A DNA stretch of 64,000 nt from Kitasatospora paranensis (lineage in GTDB: Bacteria; Actinomycetota; Actinomycetes; Streptomycetales; Streptomycetaceae). The translations under genes and the position numbers were made by a program. Positions 24,988-34,575 of this stretch are shown piece by piece; the stretch's first letter is position 1; every line of letters starts with the position of its first letter. Below the pieces are notes generated by a model that did not search any database, was not told the DNA's origin, and was given only the letters and a program-made list of their open reading frames with translations. Where the stretch lies: contig NZ_BAABKV010000001.1 in assembly GCF_039544005.1 (NCBI RefSeq), positions 4,588,001 to 4,652,000 of the forward strand, written 5' to 3'.

Positions 24988-25233
24988 TCAGGCGCGGCGG
25001 CGGGACTGCCCGCTGTCGGCCGAGTCCTCGTCCTCGTCCTCGTCGGCGTAGAGATCCGCGTACGCCGCGTAGGGGTCGTCCTCGTCCTCTTCCTCGATCG
25101 GCTCAGGCTCGATCGCGGTGGACGGAGATACGCCCAGCTCATGAGACAGACGGTTCGCGTCGAACCCGCCGCTGTTGTACTTCAGCTCGCGGGCGACCTT
25201 CGTCTGCTTGGCCTTGGCCCGGCCGCGCCCCAT
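24988..25233 (-). CDS. DUF3073 protein
   Basis: An 81-residue actinobacterial DUF3073 protein: basic N-terminus MGRGRAKAKQTKVARELKYN, then an Asp/Glu-rich middle and a GQSRRRA tail. Conserved next to purM across streptomycetes, function unknown; the basic N-terminus and small size would suit nucleic-acid or ribosome contact. A T/G-poor spacer upstream has no strong ribosome site beyond GGGG, but the start is fixed by the conserved N-terminus. Confidence 0.92.
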   Translation of the reverse strand: MGRGRAKAKQTKVARELKYNSGGFDANRLSHELGVSPSTAIEPEPIEEEDEDDPYAAYADLYADEDEDEDSADSGQSRRRA

Positions 25234-25560
25234 GGGTCGACCCCCTCAACGATGGGGCTCACGGCCCCGAGTCTGACACGTGTTCATGATCAGGAGCGGC
25301 CTGCCCGAAGTGGGAGAGCCGTCCCTTGGAGCATCAACGGTACCTGTTTCCGCCGCCGGACGGTACGTCGCGAGTGTGACGTGGCGCGCACTGTCGACCC
25401 CCGAAACCAGGTCTTTCCAGGTCACGGGAGGTTTATCGGGCTTCTGCAGGCTGCCCGGAGCATTCCCGGGCCCGTCGTTACGGTTCCGATTATCCCTCGC
25501 GAGGGGGCTCGGTATCGCCCGATCGGGCTACCAAGTGAGAATCCGGTTCCACATTGTGAT
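25234..25560. other. 327-bp non-coding region upstream of DUF3073
   Basis: This stretch lies between the DUF3073 start and the vdh terminators. It is less GC-rich than its surroundings (for example AGGTTTATCGGGCTT and GTTACGGTTCCGATTATCCC) and shows no convincing reading frame. It presumably contains the DUF3073 promoter. I see no clear operator. Confidence 0.5.
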
Positions 25561-25636
25561 GCGGAGGGGCGCGCAGGACCCGCGCACCCCTCCGCACCAC
25601 CCGCGCCGGACCTGCGCGGACGCAGGCCCGGCGCGG
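25561..25636 (-). terminator. two tandem hairpins after vdh
   Basis: The first stem is GCGGAGGGG (25561-25569) with CCCCTCCGC (25587-25595). The second is CCGCGCCGGACCTGCG (25601-25616) with CGCAGGCCCGGCGCGG (25621-25636), one mismatch and a 4-base loop. Together they form a strong terminator just after the vdh stop codon. Confidence 0.7.
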
Positions 25637-25644
25637 GCCGGAGG

Positions 25645-26805
25645 TCAGAAGCGCCGGGTGCCGGGGAGCAGGATCGAACGCAGCGCGCTCACTTCCCGCA
25701 TCCGCTTCTCCGCGAGGCGGTCGGCCGCGACCGCGGGCGGCACACCGTCGGCGGTGGCCCGGGTGAAGATCTCCAGCGTGGTGTCGAAGATCTTCGTGGC
25801 CTTGTTCTTGGCGCGCTCGAAGTTGAAGCCCTCGATCTCGTCGGCCACCTGGATCACGCCGCCCGAGTTCACCAGGTAGTCGGGCGCGTAGAGGATGCCG
25901 CGATCGGCGAGGTCCTTCTCCACCCCGGCGTGCGCCAGCTGGTTGTTGGCCGCGCCGCAGACCACCGAGGTGCCGGCCGCGCCGAGCGCGCCGACGGTGT
26001 GGTCGTCCAGCGCGCCGCCGAGCGCGCAGGGGGCGTAGACGTCCAGCTCCGCGTGGAGCAGGGCGGCGGTGTCGGCGACCACCTCGACCTCGGGGTGGGC
26101 GGCCCGGACGCGGTTCACCGCGGCCTCGGAGACGTCCGTGATCACGACCGTGGCGCCGTCCGCCACCAGGTGGCCGACCAGGTAGTGGCCGACCTTGCCG
26201 ACGCCCGCCACGCCCACGCGGCGGCCGCGCAGGGTCGGCTGGCCCCAGCGGGCCTGCGCGGAGGCGCGCATGCCCTGGAAGACGCCGAAGGCGGTGAGGA
26301 TGGACGAGTCGCCGGCGCCGCCGTTCTCCGGCGAGCGGCCGGTCACGAACTGCGTCTCGCGGGCCACCACGTCCATGTCCTGCACGTAGGTGCCCACGTC
26401 GCAGGCGGTCACGTAGCGGCCGCGGAGCGACTCCACGAAGCGGCCGTAGGCACGGAGCATCGCCTCGTTCTTGTCCTTGTTCGGGTCGCCGATGATGACG
26501 GCCTTGCCGCCGCCGAGGTCCAGCCCGGCGAGGGCGTTCTTGTAGCTCATGCCGCGGGAGAGCCGCAGCGCGTCCTCCAGCGCCTCCTCCTCGGTGGCGT
26601 ACTGGTGGAAGCGGGTGCCGCCGAGGGCCGGGCCGAGGGCGGTGGAGTGGATGGCGATGATCGCCTTGAGACCGGTGGAGCGGTCGTGGCACAGGACGAC
26701 CTGCTCGTGCCCGTCGCCGGGCTCGCCGTCCTGCCCGGTCGCGAAGATCCTGCCGAGCACTCCTGGTGCGGGGTGCACTGCGGACGCGGTGTGTACGTCG
26801 GTCAC
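25645..26805 (-). CDS. vdh: valine (leucine/phenylalanine) dehydrogenase
   Basis: A 386-residue NAD-dependent branched-chain amino acid dehydrogenase. The catalytic Lys lies in GGGKAVIIGDP (about residue 98) with the upstream GMSYKNALAGLDLGG, which holds the substrate Lys. The Rossmann loop VGVAGVGKVGHYL (about 200) and NSGGVIQVADE (about 315) follow. It deaminates valine, leucine and isoleucine, feeding acyl starter units for polyketide and fatty-acid synthesis. GGAG lies 9 bases before the GTG at 26805. The position between DUF3073 and a conserved hypothetical gene upstream of bldC is the usual streptomycete order. Confidence 0.95.
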   Translation of the reverse strand: MTDVHTASAVHPAPGVLGRIFATGQDGEPGDGHEQVVLCHDRSTGLKAIIAIHSTALGPALGGTRFHQYATEEEALEDALRLSRGMSYKNALAGLDLGGGKAVIIGDPNKDKNEAMLRAYGRFVESLRGRYVTACDVGTYVQDMDVVARETQFVTGRSPENGGAGDSSILTAFGVFQGMRASAQARWGQPTLRGRRVGVAGVGKVGHYLVGHLVADGATVVITDVSEAAVNRVRAAHPEVEVVADTAALLHAELDVYAPCALGGALDDHTVGALGAAGTSVVCGAANNQLAHAGVEKDLADRGILYAPDYLVNSGGVIQVADEIEGFNFERAKNKATKIFDTTLEIFTRATADGVPPAVAADRLAEKRMREVSALRSILLPGTRRF

Positions 26806-26974
26806 TGTGGTGACTCCAGTATTTGTGGGCCCGCGGCTGTGGTGCGGGCGTCTGATCGAAGCCTAGTCCCGGGCCCGCGCGCGGATCTGCCCCCTGACGG
26901 TCCCATGGGCATAACGACGGGGGACCCCCTGCGGCACCCTCCCGGCGGCCGCCGCCGCGTGCGACGATGCCGGG

Positions 26975-27886
26975 GTGACCGCCGTGCGCACTTCGGTGCT
27001 CCCGCCCTACGCCGCCCAGCTGCGGGTGTACGAGCCGCTGGCCGCCTACCCGGAGCCCGAACGGGCCCGCTGGCAGGCGTACGCGGCGGAGCACGGCCCG
27101 GACGCCGACGGGACCGCGGAGGCGGTCGCCGCGGCCGCCCTGGCCGAGCAGCGCAGGGCCCTGGCGGCGCTGGCGGGCCGGACTCCCGGCGCCCTGCCCG
27201 AGCGGGAGAGCGAGCGGGCCCTGGTGCGCGTGGTGGACCGGGTCACCTACGTCTGCCCGTGGACGGAGCGGCTGCGCAGCTGGCAGGCGCTGGACGAGTT
27301 GCGCGAGGCGCTGCCGGCCTTCCTGCTGGACACCGTGCTGCCGCCGGCGGTGCGGGCCGCGGCCGAGAGCGACCAGGCCCGCTGGCGGGCCGCGCACCCG
27401 GATGCCCGGCCGTGGATCCTGACCTCCCGTTGGGAGGTGCCCGTCCGGTGGTGCCTGCCGTTCGGCGAGGAGGACCGCAGGTTCGTGCCGGCCGCCCCGG
27501 CGGGCGGCGAGGGGCCGGCCGCCCCGGCGGCCCTCTTCTACCTGACCTCGATGGCCCAGGCCCGGCGCCGGGTGGCCCGCGGGTACCGTGCACTGCGGGC
27601 GGCGGTGCCTGCGTCGGCCCAGGGCCCGGGCGGCGCCCTGGTCGCCGGTGTGGAGCAGATCGGCCGGTGGCTGGAGGAGTTCCACCCGCGGTCGCTGGTG
27701 GAGCTGGACTACGGCGGGCTGGTGCACCTGCTGGGGCCGCAGCGGCTGGCCGCGGAGCGCTCGGTGGCGGTGGTGGAGGCGGGGGTCGTGGCGCTGCGGG
27801 CGGGCGACACCGCGGCGGCCCTGCGGGCGTACGAGTCGGTGACGGCGCGTTGGCGGCGGGTGCTGGCCCTGCGCCAGGCCAGCTGA
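26975..27886 (+). CDS. conserved actinobacterial protein upstream of bldC
   Basis: A 303-residue soluble protein with no family I can name. It is rich in Ala, Arg, Glu and Trp, with conserved-looking segments VDRVTYVCPWTERLRSWQAL (about residue 88), WEVPVRWCLPFGEEDRRFV (about 150) and ELDYGGLVHLLGP (about 243). No signal peptide or membrane helix. It lies between vdh (divergent, 169 bp gap) and bldC (524 bp gap, same strand), the same position as in other streptomycetes, which argues for a real gene. The GTG at 26975 has no good ribosome site; the mRNA may be leaderless (GACGAT just upstream). Confidence 0.8.
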   Translation: MTAVRTSVLPPYAAQLRVYEPLAAYPEPERARWQAYAAEHGPDADGTAEAVAAAALAEQRRALAALAGRTPGALPERESERALVRVVDRVTYVCPWTERLRSWQALDELREALPAFLLDTVLPPAVRAAAESDQARWRAAHPDARPWILTSRWEVPVRWCLPFGEEDRRFVPAAPAGGEGPAAPAALFYLTSMAQARRRVARGYRALRAAVPASAQGPGGALVAGVEQIGRWLEEFHPRSLVELDYGGLVHLLGPQRLAAERSVAVVEAGVVALRAGDTAAALRAYESVTARWRRVLALRQAS

Positions 27887-28410
27887 CCGCCGAGCTGACC
27901 CGGGGTCACCCGCGAGGGGTGGGGCTGTCGGTGATCGGGGTAAGGATGGGTAGGGACGTTCGGTCCTGATCCGGCGCCGGAGGTCCCGGTTCGGGTCAAT
28001 ACCTGCCGAACGTGACACTACTCACCGTTGACGCGAACTTACCCCTATATGCAAAAATGGGACAACCAGCCCAAGTTCCACCTGGTGTGTCCTCCTCTGG
28101 GTGCATCTGTCGGTAGTGCGCGCTTTGCGGGGAAAGGGAGGGTCTGGTCATCTCGTAACCGAATGTCACGCTTGCGTGACTGTCCGTTATGGGACGGTCC
28201 GTGGCCATCCGTCAGCCTTGAACCCCCGAGGGGCCAATTTAGGCGGTTTGGCCGATGGGGCTGGACGGATGGTGTAGTTGTAGACACCAGGACAAGCCGT
28301 TCGTCCTATAACCGACTCGGCTCGTGTGTGCCATTTCGGGCATCGCGGGTCAAGGTGCAGAATTTGAAGGATAGAACCGCCCTGGTTCGGTTCTCCCGAG
28401 GAGGCCGCTC
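27887..28410 (+). promoter_or_regulatory. 524-bp bldC upstream region with a perfect operator-like palindrome
   Basis: There is no convincing gene here. The GC content is markedly lower than around it, with runs such as CCTATATGCAAAAATGG near 28050. The palindrome GTCACGC-TT-GCGTGAC (28165-28180) is perfect. bldC is a target of the developmental repressor BldD in Streptomyces, whose sites contain TNAC...GTNA half-sites; the half-sites here match but the spacing may be one base longer than the consensus I recall. The length suggests several promoters or a long 5' leader. Confidence 0.5.
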
Positions 28411-28617
28411 ATGACCGCTCGTACCCCTGACGCCGAACCTCTGCTGACGCCGGCAGAGGTCGCCACCATGTTCCGCGTGGACCCGAAGACGGTCACCCGC
28501 TGGGCCAAGGCGGGCAAGCTCACGTCCATCCGCACGCTCGGCGGGCACCGCCGCTACCGCGAGGCGGAGGTGCGTGCTCTGCTGGCCGGTATTCCGGCTC
28601 AGCGCACCGAGGCCTGA
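28411..28617 (+). CDS. bldC: BldC MerR-like developmental regulator
   Basis: A 68-residue single-domain DNA-binding protein. It is a winged helix of the MerR type without a dimerisation coil: LLTPAEVATMFRVDPKTVTRWAKAGKL, then IRTLGGHRRYREAEVRALL. BldC binds head-to-tail on direct repeats and controls the onset of sporulation and secondary metabolism in Streptomyces. GAGGAGG lies 7 bases before the ATG. It is monocistronic, with a long leader and a strong terminator. Confidence 0.97.
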   Translation: MTARTPDAEPLLTPAEVATMFRVDPKTVTRWAKAGKLTSIRTLGGHRRYREAEVRALLAGIPAQRTEA

Positions 28618-28634
28618 GGGCCTCAGCTGCTTTC

Positions 28635-28684
28635 CTGAAGGGCCGCATCCCTGACTCCGCCGGGTCGGGGATGCGGCCCTTCAG
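28635..28684 (+). terminator. terminator of bldC
   Basis: A perfect 17-bp stem, CTGAAGGGCCGCATCCC / GGGATGCGGCCCTTCAG, with a 16-base loop. Confidence 0.8.
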
Positions 28685-28699
28685 CATGCCGGAATCCAC

Positions 28700-28862
28700 G
28701 ATTCCCGTTGGTGCCCGTGGGGGTGGGGGGAATTACCGGGAATACATGTGCAATTTTACATATTAAATTTCGATGCCCCGGAGAGGGGTGCGGAGTGTCC
28801 GATCTCAAGATGGGATAAGTGACTACCGTCACGCTCCCGTTATCTTGTGGTCTAGACCTAGC
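28700..28862. other. AT-rich non-coding patch between bldC and tRNA-Asp
   Basis: The segment around 28735-28775 (AATACATGTGCAATTTTACA and on through TTAAATTTCG) is strikingly AT-rich for this genome. I see no gene. It could hold the tRNA-Asp promoter (minus strand) or be an insertion scar. Confidence 0.4.
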
Positions 28863-28917
28863 TCGGTGTAGTGGGCTGAGTACCCGTCACTGCCCGGCGA
28901 TGCTCGGAGGCCAAGAC

Positions 28918-28957
28918 GGAGAGAGGCCCGGAACCTGACGGCTCCGGGCCTCTCTCC
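28918..28957 (-). terminator. terminator of tRNA-Asp
   Basis: A perfect 15-bp stem, GGAGAGAGGCCCGGA / TCCGGGCCTCTCTCC, with a 10-base loop, 8 bp after the tRNA 3' end. Confidence 0.8.
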
Positions 28958-28964
28958 TGCACTG

Positions 28965-29038
28965 CGATCCCGACGGGACTTGAACCCGCGACCTCCACCT
29001 TGACAGGGTGGCGAGCTAACCAACTGCTCCACGGGACC
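28965..29038 (-). tRNA. tRNA-Asp (GTC)
   Basis: Read on the minus strand, GGTCCCG pairs with CGGGATC (one G-T), the anticodon loop is CTGTCAA within CCACC/GGTGG, and the T arm is GCGGG TTCAAGT CCCGT. The discriminator is G, as expected for tRNA-Asp; CCA is not encoded. The copy at 46433 is identical. Confidence 0.95.
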
Positions 29039-29165
29039 AGAGATTTCTGATCCGTTCGCCTGCTCTCGCCTGCGAACAAGACAGATCGTACTGCATGCGG
29101 GGCCCCCAGGTCGAACCGGCTCCCGCCGCCCCGGCCCGGGGTGTCGCCCCCGGGCCGGTGACGGG

Positions 29166-32100
29166 TCAGAGCGCGGCCGCGGCGGCCTCCATCGCCTTGA
29201 GGATGCGCTTCTCCGAGACCGGGGCCGGCGTGCCCAGCCCCTGGGCGAAGAAGCTGACCCGCAGCTCCTCGATCATCCAGCGGATCGCCAGGATCTCCGC
29301 GGACGGCTGCCGCCCCGCCGGCACCCGGGCCAGCAGCTCGCCGTACGCCTGCTGGACGGCCTGCACCCGCTGCAGGTGCTGCGCGTCCCGCTGCGGGTGC
29401 TCCGGCAGCGCCTCCAGCCGCCGCTCGACCGCCAGCAGATAGCGCTTCAGGTCGGGCAGCCGCTGCCAGCCCGCGCCGGTGACGAAGCCCGGGTGCACCA
29501 GCGACGCCAGATGCAGCCGGACGTCGTTCACCGCCGACAGCAGCACCGGGCTGGAGACCGACTTCAGCCGGGTGGACGCCCGGTGGAAGGCGATCAGCGC
29601 GGTCGCCGTCTTCAGCGTGGTGTCGGCCGACAGGTCGTACAGATCGGCCCGCACCTTGTCGTACAGCGCGGTGAAGGCCGCCTCGTCCCAGGCCGGCCCG
29701 CCGTTCAGCACCATCAGCCGGTCGACCGCCGCCCCGACCACGTCCTCGAAGAGGGCCAGGATCGAGCCGTGCGGGTTGTACGACAGGGCGAGCTTCGCCT
29801 GGTTGCCCAGCCGCCCCTGGATCGCCTTGGCCGGCGAGGTCACCTGGAGCATCAGCAGCCGGCGGGTACCCGCCCACATGGCCTGCTCCTGGGCCTCCGG
29901 GGTGTCGAACAGCCGGACGGACACCGAGCCGGTCTCGTCGACCAGCGCCGGGTAGGCCCGCAGTGAGTGGCCCCGGGAGCGCTGTTCGAAAGTCCGCTGC
30001 AGCACCGGAAGCCCGGCCGGCCAGGCCTGCAGGCCGCTCTGCTCGATGCCGCGGCCCTCCGCCGCGCTGGACAGCGTCGCGGACAGCTTCGGCTGGAGGG
30101 CGCGGCGCAGCTCCTCCAGGTCCTTGGACTCGGCCAGCCGCTTCTTGCCGTCCACCACCCGGAAGGTCACCTTGAGGTGGTCCGGCACCCGCTCGTCGTC
30201 CCAGGCCTCCGGCGGGACGGTGACGCCGCCCAGCCGGTGCAGGATCCGCTCCAGCGTCGGCAGCAGGGGCTCCTGGCGGTCCTTCACCGCGCGCAGCGCG
30301 GCGGCCGCGTAGTCCGGCGCGGGCACGAAGTTGCGGCGGATCGCCTTCGGCAGCGAACGGATCCAGGCGGTCACCAGCTCGGCCCGCAGGCCCGGGATCT
30401 GCCAGTCGAACCCCTCGTCGGTGACCTGGTTGAGCACCGGCAGCGGGATGTGCACCGTCACGCCGTCCGCGTCGCTGCCCGGCTCGAACTGGTAGGTCAG
30501 CCGGAACCGCAGTTCGCCCTGCTGCCACGTGTCCGGGTAGTCCGCCTCGGTGACGCCGCCCGCCGAGTCGTTGATCAGCATCGACTTCTCGAAGCTGAGC
30601 AGGTCCGGCTGCTCGTGCCGGGCCTTCTTCCACCAGGAGTCGAAGTGCCGGGTGGAGACGATCTCCCCGGCAGCCGGGCGTCGTAGAAGTCGAACAGGGT
30701 CTGGTCGTCCACCAGGATGTCCCGGCGCCGGGCCCGGTTCTCCAGCTCCTCGACCTCGCCGAGCAACCGGCGGTTCTCCGCGAAGAACCGGTGGTGGGTC
30801 TCCCAGTCGCCCTCCACCAGCGCGTTGCGGATGAACAGCTCGCGGCAGAGCTCCTGGTCGATCCGCCCGTAGTTCACCTTCCGCTGGGCGACCACCGGCA
30901 TCCCGTACAGGGTGACCTTCTCGAAGGCCATCACCGCGCCGGCCTTCTTCTCCCAGTGCGGCTCGCTGTACGACCGCTTGATCAGGTGGCCGGCCAGCGG
31001 CTCCACCCACTCGGGCTCGATCTTCGCGTTGATCCGCGCCCACAGCCGCGAGGTCTCCACCAGCTCGGCCGACATCACCCAGCGCGGCGGCTTCTTGAAC
31101 AGGCCCGAGCCGGGGAAGACCGCGAACCGGGCGCCGCGGGCGCCGCCGTACTCGCGTTTCTCCACGTCGAACAGGCCGAGGTGCGAGAGCAGGCCCGACA
31201 GCAGCGCCTGGTGGATCCGGTCGGCGTCCGGCTCGGCGTCGTCCCGCGGCTCGTCGATCGTCACGCCGAGCTGCTTGGCGACGGTGCGCAGCTGCACGTA
31301 GACGTCCTGCCACTCGCGTATCCGCAGGTAGTTCAGGAACTCGGACTTGCACATCCGGCGGAACGCGGAGGAGGACAGCTCCCGCTGCTGCTCCCTCACG
31401 TAGCGCCACATCGCGAGGTAGGAGAGGAAGTCCGAGGTCTCCGAGGTGAAGCGGCGGTGCCGGTCGTCGGCCGCCTGGCGCTTCTCCGCGGGGCGCTCTC
31501 GCGGGTCCTGGATGGAGAGCGCCGCGGCGATCACCATGACGTCCCGGACACAGCCGAGGCGGTCCGCCTCCAGCACCATCCGGGCCATCCGCGGGTCGAC
31601 CGGCAGCTGGGCGAGCTTGCGGCCCAGCGGGGTCAGCCGCTTGCGGTGGTCCTTCTCGGCCGGGTCGAGCGCGCCCAGCTCGTGCAGCAGGTTGACGCCG
31701 TCCTTGATGTTCCGGGAGTCCGGCGGGTCGAGGAACGGGAACGCGGCGATGTCGCCGAGGCCCGCGGCGGTCATCTGGAGGATCACCGAGGCCAGGTTGG
31801 TGCGCAGGATCTCGGCGTCGGTGAACTCCGGCCGGGAGAGGAAGTCCTCCTCCGAGTACAGCCGGATGCAGATGCCGTCCGAGGTGCGGCCGCAGCGGCC
31901 CTTGCGCTGGTTGGCGCTGGCCTGGCTGACCGCCTCGATCGGCAGCCGCTGCACCTTGGTGCGGTGGCTGTAGCGGGAGATCCGGGCGGTGCCCGGGTCG
32001 ATCACGTACTTGATGCCGGGGACGGTCAGCGAGGTCTCGGCGACGTTGGTGGCGAGCACCACCCGGCGGGAGTTGGACCGCTGGAAGACCCGGTGCTGCT

Positions 32101-33132
32101 CGGCGGAGGACAGCCGGGCGTACAGCGGCAGGACCTCGGTGAACTTCAGCTTCATCCGGTTCAGCGCGTCCGCGGTGTCGCGGATCTCCCGCTCGCCGGA
32201 GAGGAAGACCAGGACGTCGCCCGGCCCCTCGGCCTGGAGCTCCTCCACCGCGTCGCAGATCGCCTGGATCTGGTCGCGGTCCCGGTCGAGCTCCTCCCCT
32301 CCTCGGCGTCGTCGTCGAGGACCGGGCGGTAGCGGACCTCGACCGGGTAGGTGCGGCCGGAGACCTCGATGATCGGCGCGTCGTCGAAGTGCGCGGCGAA
32401 CCGCTCGGGGTCGATGGTCGCGGAGGTGATCACGACCTTGAGGTCGGGCCGGCGCGGCAGCAGCTGCTTGAGGTAGCCGAGCAGGAAGTCGATGTTGAGG
32501 CTGCGCTCGTGCGCCTCGTCGATGATCAGCGTGTCGTACTGGCGCAGCTCGCGGTCGGTCTGGATCTCGGCCAGCAGGATGCCGTCCGTCATCAGCTTGA
32601 CCAGGGTGTCCGGCCCGACCTGGTCGGTGAACCGGACCTTCCAGCCGACGGCCTCGCCGAGCGGAGTCGCCAGCTCCTCGGCGACGCGCTCGGCGACGGT
32701 GCGTGCCGCGATCCGGCGCGGCTGGGTGTGGCCGACCAGGCCCTTCACGCCGCGGCCGAGCTCCAGGCAGATCTTGGGGATCTGGGTGGTCTTCCCGGAG
32801 CCGGTCTCGCCGGCGACGATCACCACCTGGTGGTCGCGGATCGCCGCCAGGATGTCGTCCTTCTTCTGGCTGACCGGCAGCTCCTGCGGGTACCGGATCT
32901 CCGGCACGGCCGCCCGGCGCTGTTCGACCCGGAGCTCGGCCTTGGCGATCTCGGCGGCGAGCTCGCCGGCGATCTTCTGCCGGGCCTCCGGGCTGCGCAC
33001 CCGCCGGCTGCCGTCCAGCCGCCGCCCGATCCGCTGCTGGTCGCGGAGCATCAGCTCGGGCAGCCGGGCGGCCAGATCTCCGACGGTGGGGGCCTCGGAG
33101 GGCTGGGCTACGGGAGAACTCACTGCGGGCAT
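29166..33132 (-). CDS. hrpA: ATP-dependent RNA helicase HrpA, two apparent frameshifts
   Basis: Three overlapping minus-strand frames together make one DEAH-box helicase of about 1,322 residues, the normal HrpA length. Frame 1 (33132 to about 32297) has GETGSGKTTQIPK Walker A, the QPRRIAARTVAERV motif, DEAHERS and SATIDPERF. Frame 2 (to about 30667) has GDVLVFLSGEREIRDT, VLATNVAETSLTVPGIKYVID and QRKGRCGRTSDG, then the OB-fold. Frame 3 has the long HrpA-specific C-terminus. Adding one base to the C run (plus strand) at 32296-32299 and another at 30665-30668 restores PGEIVSTRH and EEGEELDRD joints. HrpA remodels RNA/ribosomes. ATG 33132 (MPAVSSPVAQ) chosen. The gene lies downstream of bldC in other streptomycetes as well. 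Confidence 0.85.
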
Positions 33133-33281
33133 CCCTCTAGGTTCGCAAGGAGGTACGGGCGGGCGCACCTCGGTTTTCGAGCCCCTCCAGTGTCACAGCC
33201 CCGGGCGGTGAACGGCGAACGGCCCGGCCTATGCTCGCCCGGGCGTTCCGGAGAGGCCGGGAGCGGACGGAGGGCGGGGCC

Positions 33282-34082
33282 GTGGCGGGGGAGTTCGACG
33301 CGCACGAGCGGGAGATCTGGGCGGGCCGGGCCGAGGCGTACGCCAGGACGTTCGCGGGGCTGTGCGCCGCGGCCGTGCCGGAGCTGGTCGCGGCCTCGGG
33401 CGCCGCCGGGGGCACCGACCTGCTGGACGTGGGGACGGGGCCGGGGACGGCGGCCGCCGCCGCGCTGCGGCTCGGCGCCCGGGTCACCGCGGTGGACGCC
33501 GAGCCGAGCATGGTGGCGCTGGCCGCCGCGAACCTGCCGGCGGCGACGGTGCGGCACGCCGTGCTGCCTGAGCTCCCCTTCGCCGACGCCTCCTTCGACA
33601 CGGTGGTGGCCAACTTCGTGCTCAACCACGTCGAGGACCCGCGCGCCGCGCTGGCCGAGCTGCGCCGGGTGACCCGGCCGGGCGGCCGGATCGCGGCGAC
33701 CGTGTGGGCATCGTCCGCGAACGGCGTGATGAAGGTGTTCGGCGACGCCCTGGACGCGGCCGAGGTCGAACGTCCGGTGTTCCCGACCCTGCCGGTGGAC
33801 TTCCCGCGGACGCCCGAGGGCTTCGCCGGCCTGCTCGCGGAGGCCGGCTGGACGGAGGCGTCCGGGCGGGAGCTGCGCTGGACGCACCGGGTCGGGGCCG
33901 AGGAGTACTGGCGCGGGGCGGCCGACGGGGTCGCCACCATCGGCCGGGTGGTCGCCGCGCAGCCGCCGGCCGGGGTGGCGTCGATCAAGCGGCACTACGA
34001 CCGGCTGGCGGCCGGGCTCACCGGGCCGGACGGCCGGCTGGCGCTGGCGGCGGCGGCGGTGCTGGCGGTGGGGCGCCGCTGA
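33282..34082 (+). CDS. class I SAM-dependent methyltransferase
   Basis: A 266-residue methyltransferase of the Methyltransf_11/UbiE-like type. The SAM-binding glycine loop is LLDVGTGPGTAAAAALRLGA (about residue 48) with VDAEPSMVALAA. Motif II-like LPFADASFDTVVANFVLNHV (about 103) and the post-motif VTRPGGRIAATVWAS follow. Substrate unknown. The GTG at 33282 has GGAGGG upstream; an in-frame earlier start at 33231 would lie in the HrpA promoter area. Divergent from hrpA. Confidence 0.85.
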   Translation: MAGEFDAHEREIWAGRAEAYARTFAGLCAAAVPELVAASGAAGGTDLLDVGTGPGTAAAAALRLGARVTAVDAEPSMVALAAANLPAATVRHAVLPELPFADASFDTVVANFVLNHVEDPRAALAELRRVTRPGGRIAATVWASSANGVMKVFGDALDAAEVERPVFPTLPVDFPRTPEGFAGLLAEAGWTEASGRELRWTHRVGAEEYWRGAADGVATIGRVVAAQPPAGVASIKRHYDRLAAGLTGPDGRLALAAAAVLAVGRR

Positions 34083-34185
34083 GCGGGCCCGGTCGGCTGC
34101 GGGGGTCTCCCCGGTCGACCGGGGGTCGGATAGCCTTTTGACCGACTATCAGCCTGGAGTTCGAAGAAGTCACGGGGGATCGGCT

Positions 34186-34530
34186 GTGGGACTGTGGGAC
34201 GACGTCAAAGACCTGGGAAGCGCCGCGGTGAACGTCGCGGAGGACGTCTTCTGGGCTCCGACCAAGATCACCCACTGGGTGCTCACCAAGATGTTCGGCG
34301 ACCCTGACGCCGAGCTGAACAAGTACGCCGCGGAACTGGCGCAGATGAGCAAGGAGGTGGAGGAGTTCGGCAAGGAGATCGGCGCCGCACTGAGCCACCT
34401 CACCTGGCACGGGCCTGCCGCCGACGCCTTCGTCGGGCACGCCCAGGGCCGGGTGAAGGAGCTGAACACCGTCTCCGACGAGCTCGCCGACCTGGGCAAG
34501 GCCATCAAGTCGCTCGCCGACGCCTTCTGA
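34186..34530 (+). CDS. WXG100-like (ESAT-6-type) protein
   Basis: A 114-residue helical protein with the WxG turn as TWHGPAADAF (about residue 73) between two long helices. The second contains VKELNTVSDELADLGKAIKSL. This is the helical-hairpin fold of WXG100/LXG-type type VII secretion substrates or chaperones. No signal peptide. The GTG at 34186 has a GGGGGA ribosome site 6-7 bases upstream. It lies 45 bp before the large NlpC/P60-type gene on the same strand and is almost certainly its partner. Confidence 0.75.
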   Translation: MGLWDDVKDLGSAAVNVAEDVFWAPTKITHWVLTKMFGDPDAELNKYAAELAQMSKEVEEFGKEIGAALSHLTWHGPAADAFVGHAQGRVKELNTVSDELADLGKAIKSLADAF

Positions 34531-34575
34531 CCTGACCTCACATCCGCATCCGCACCGTACGAGGGGAAACGGCCC

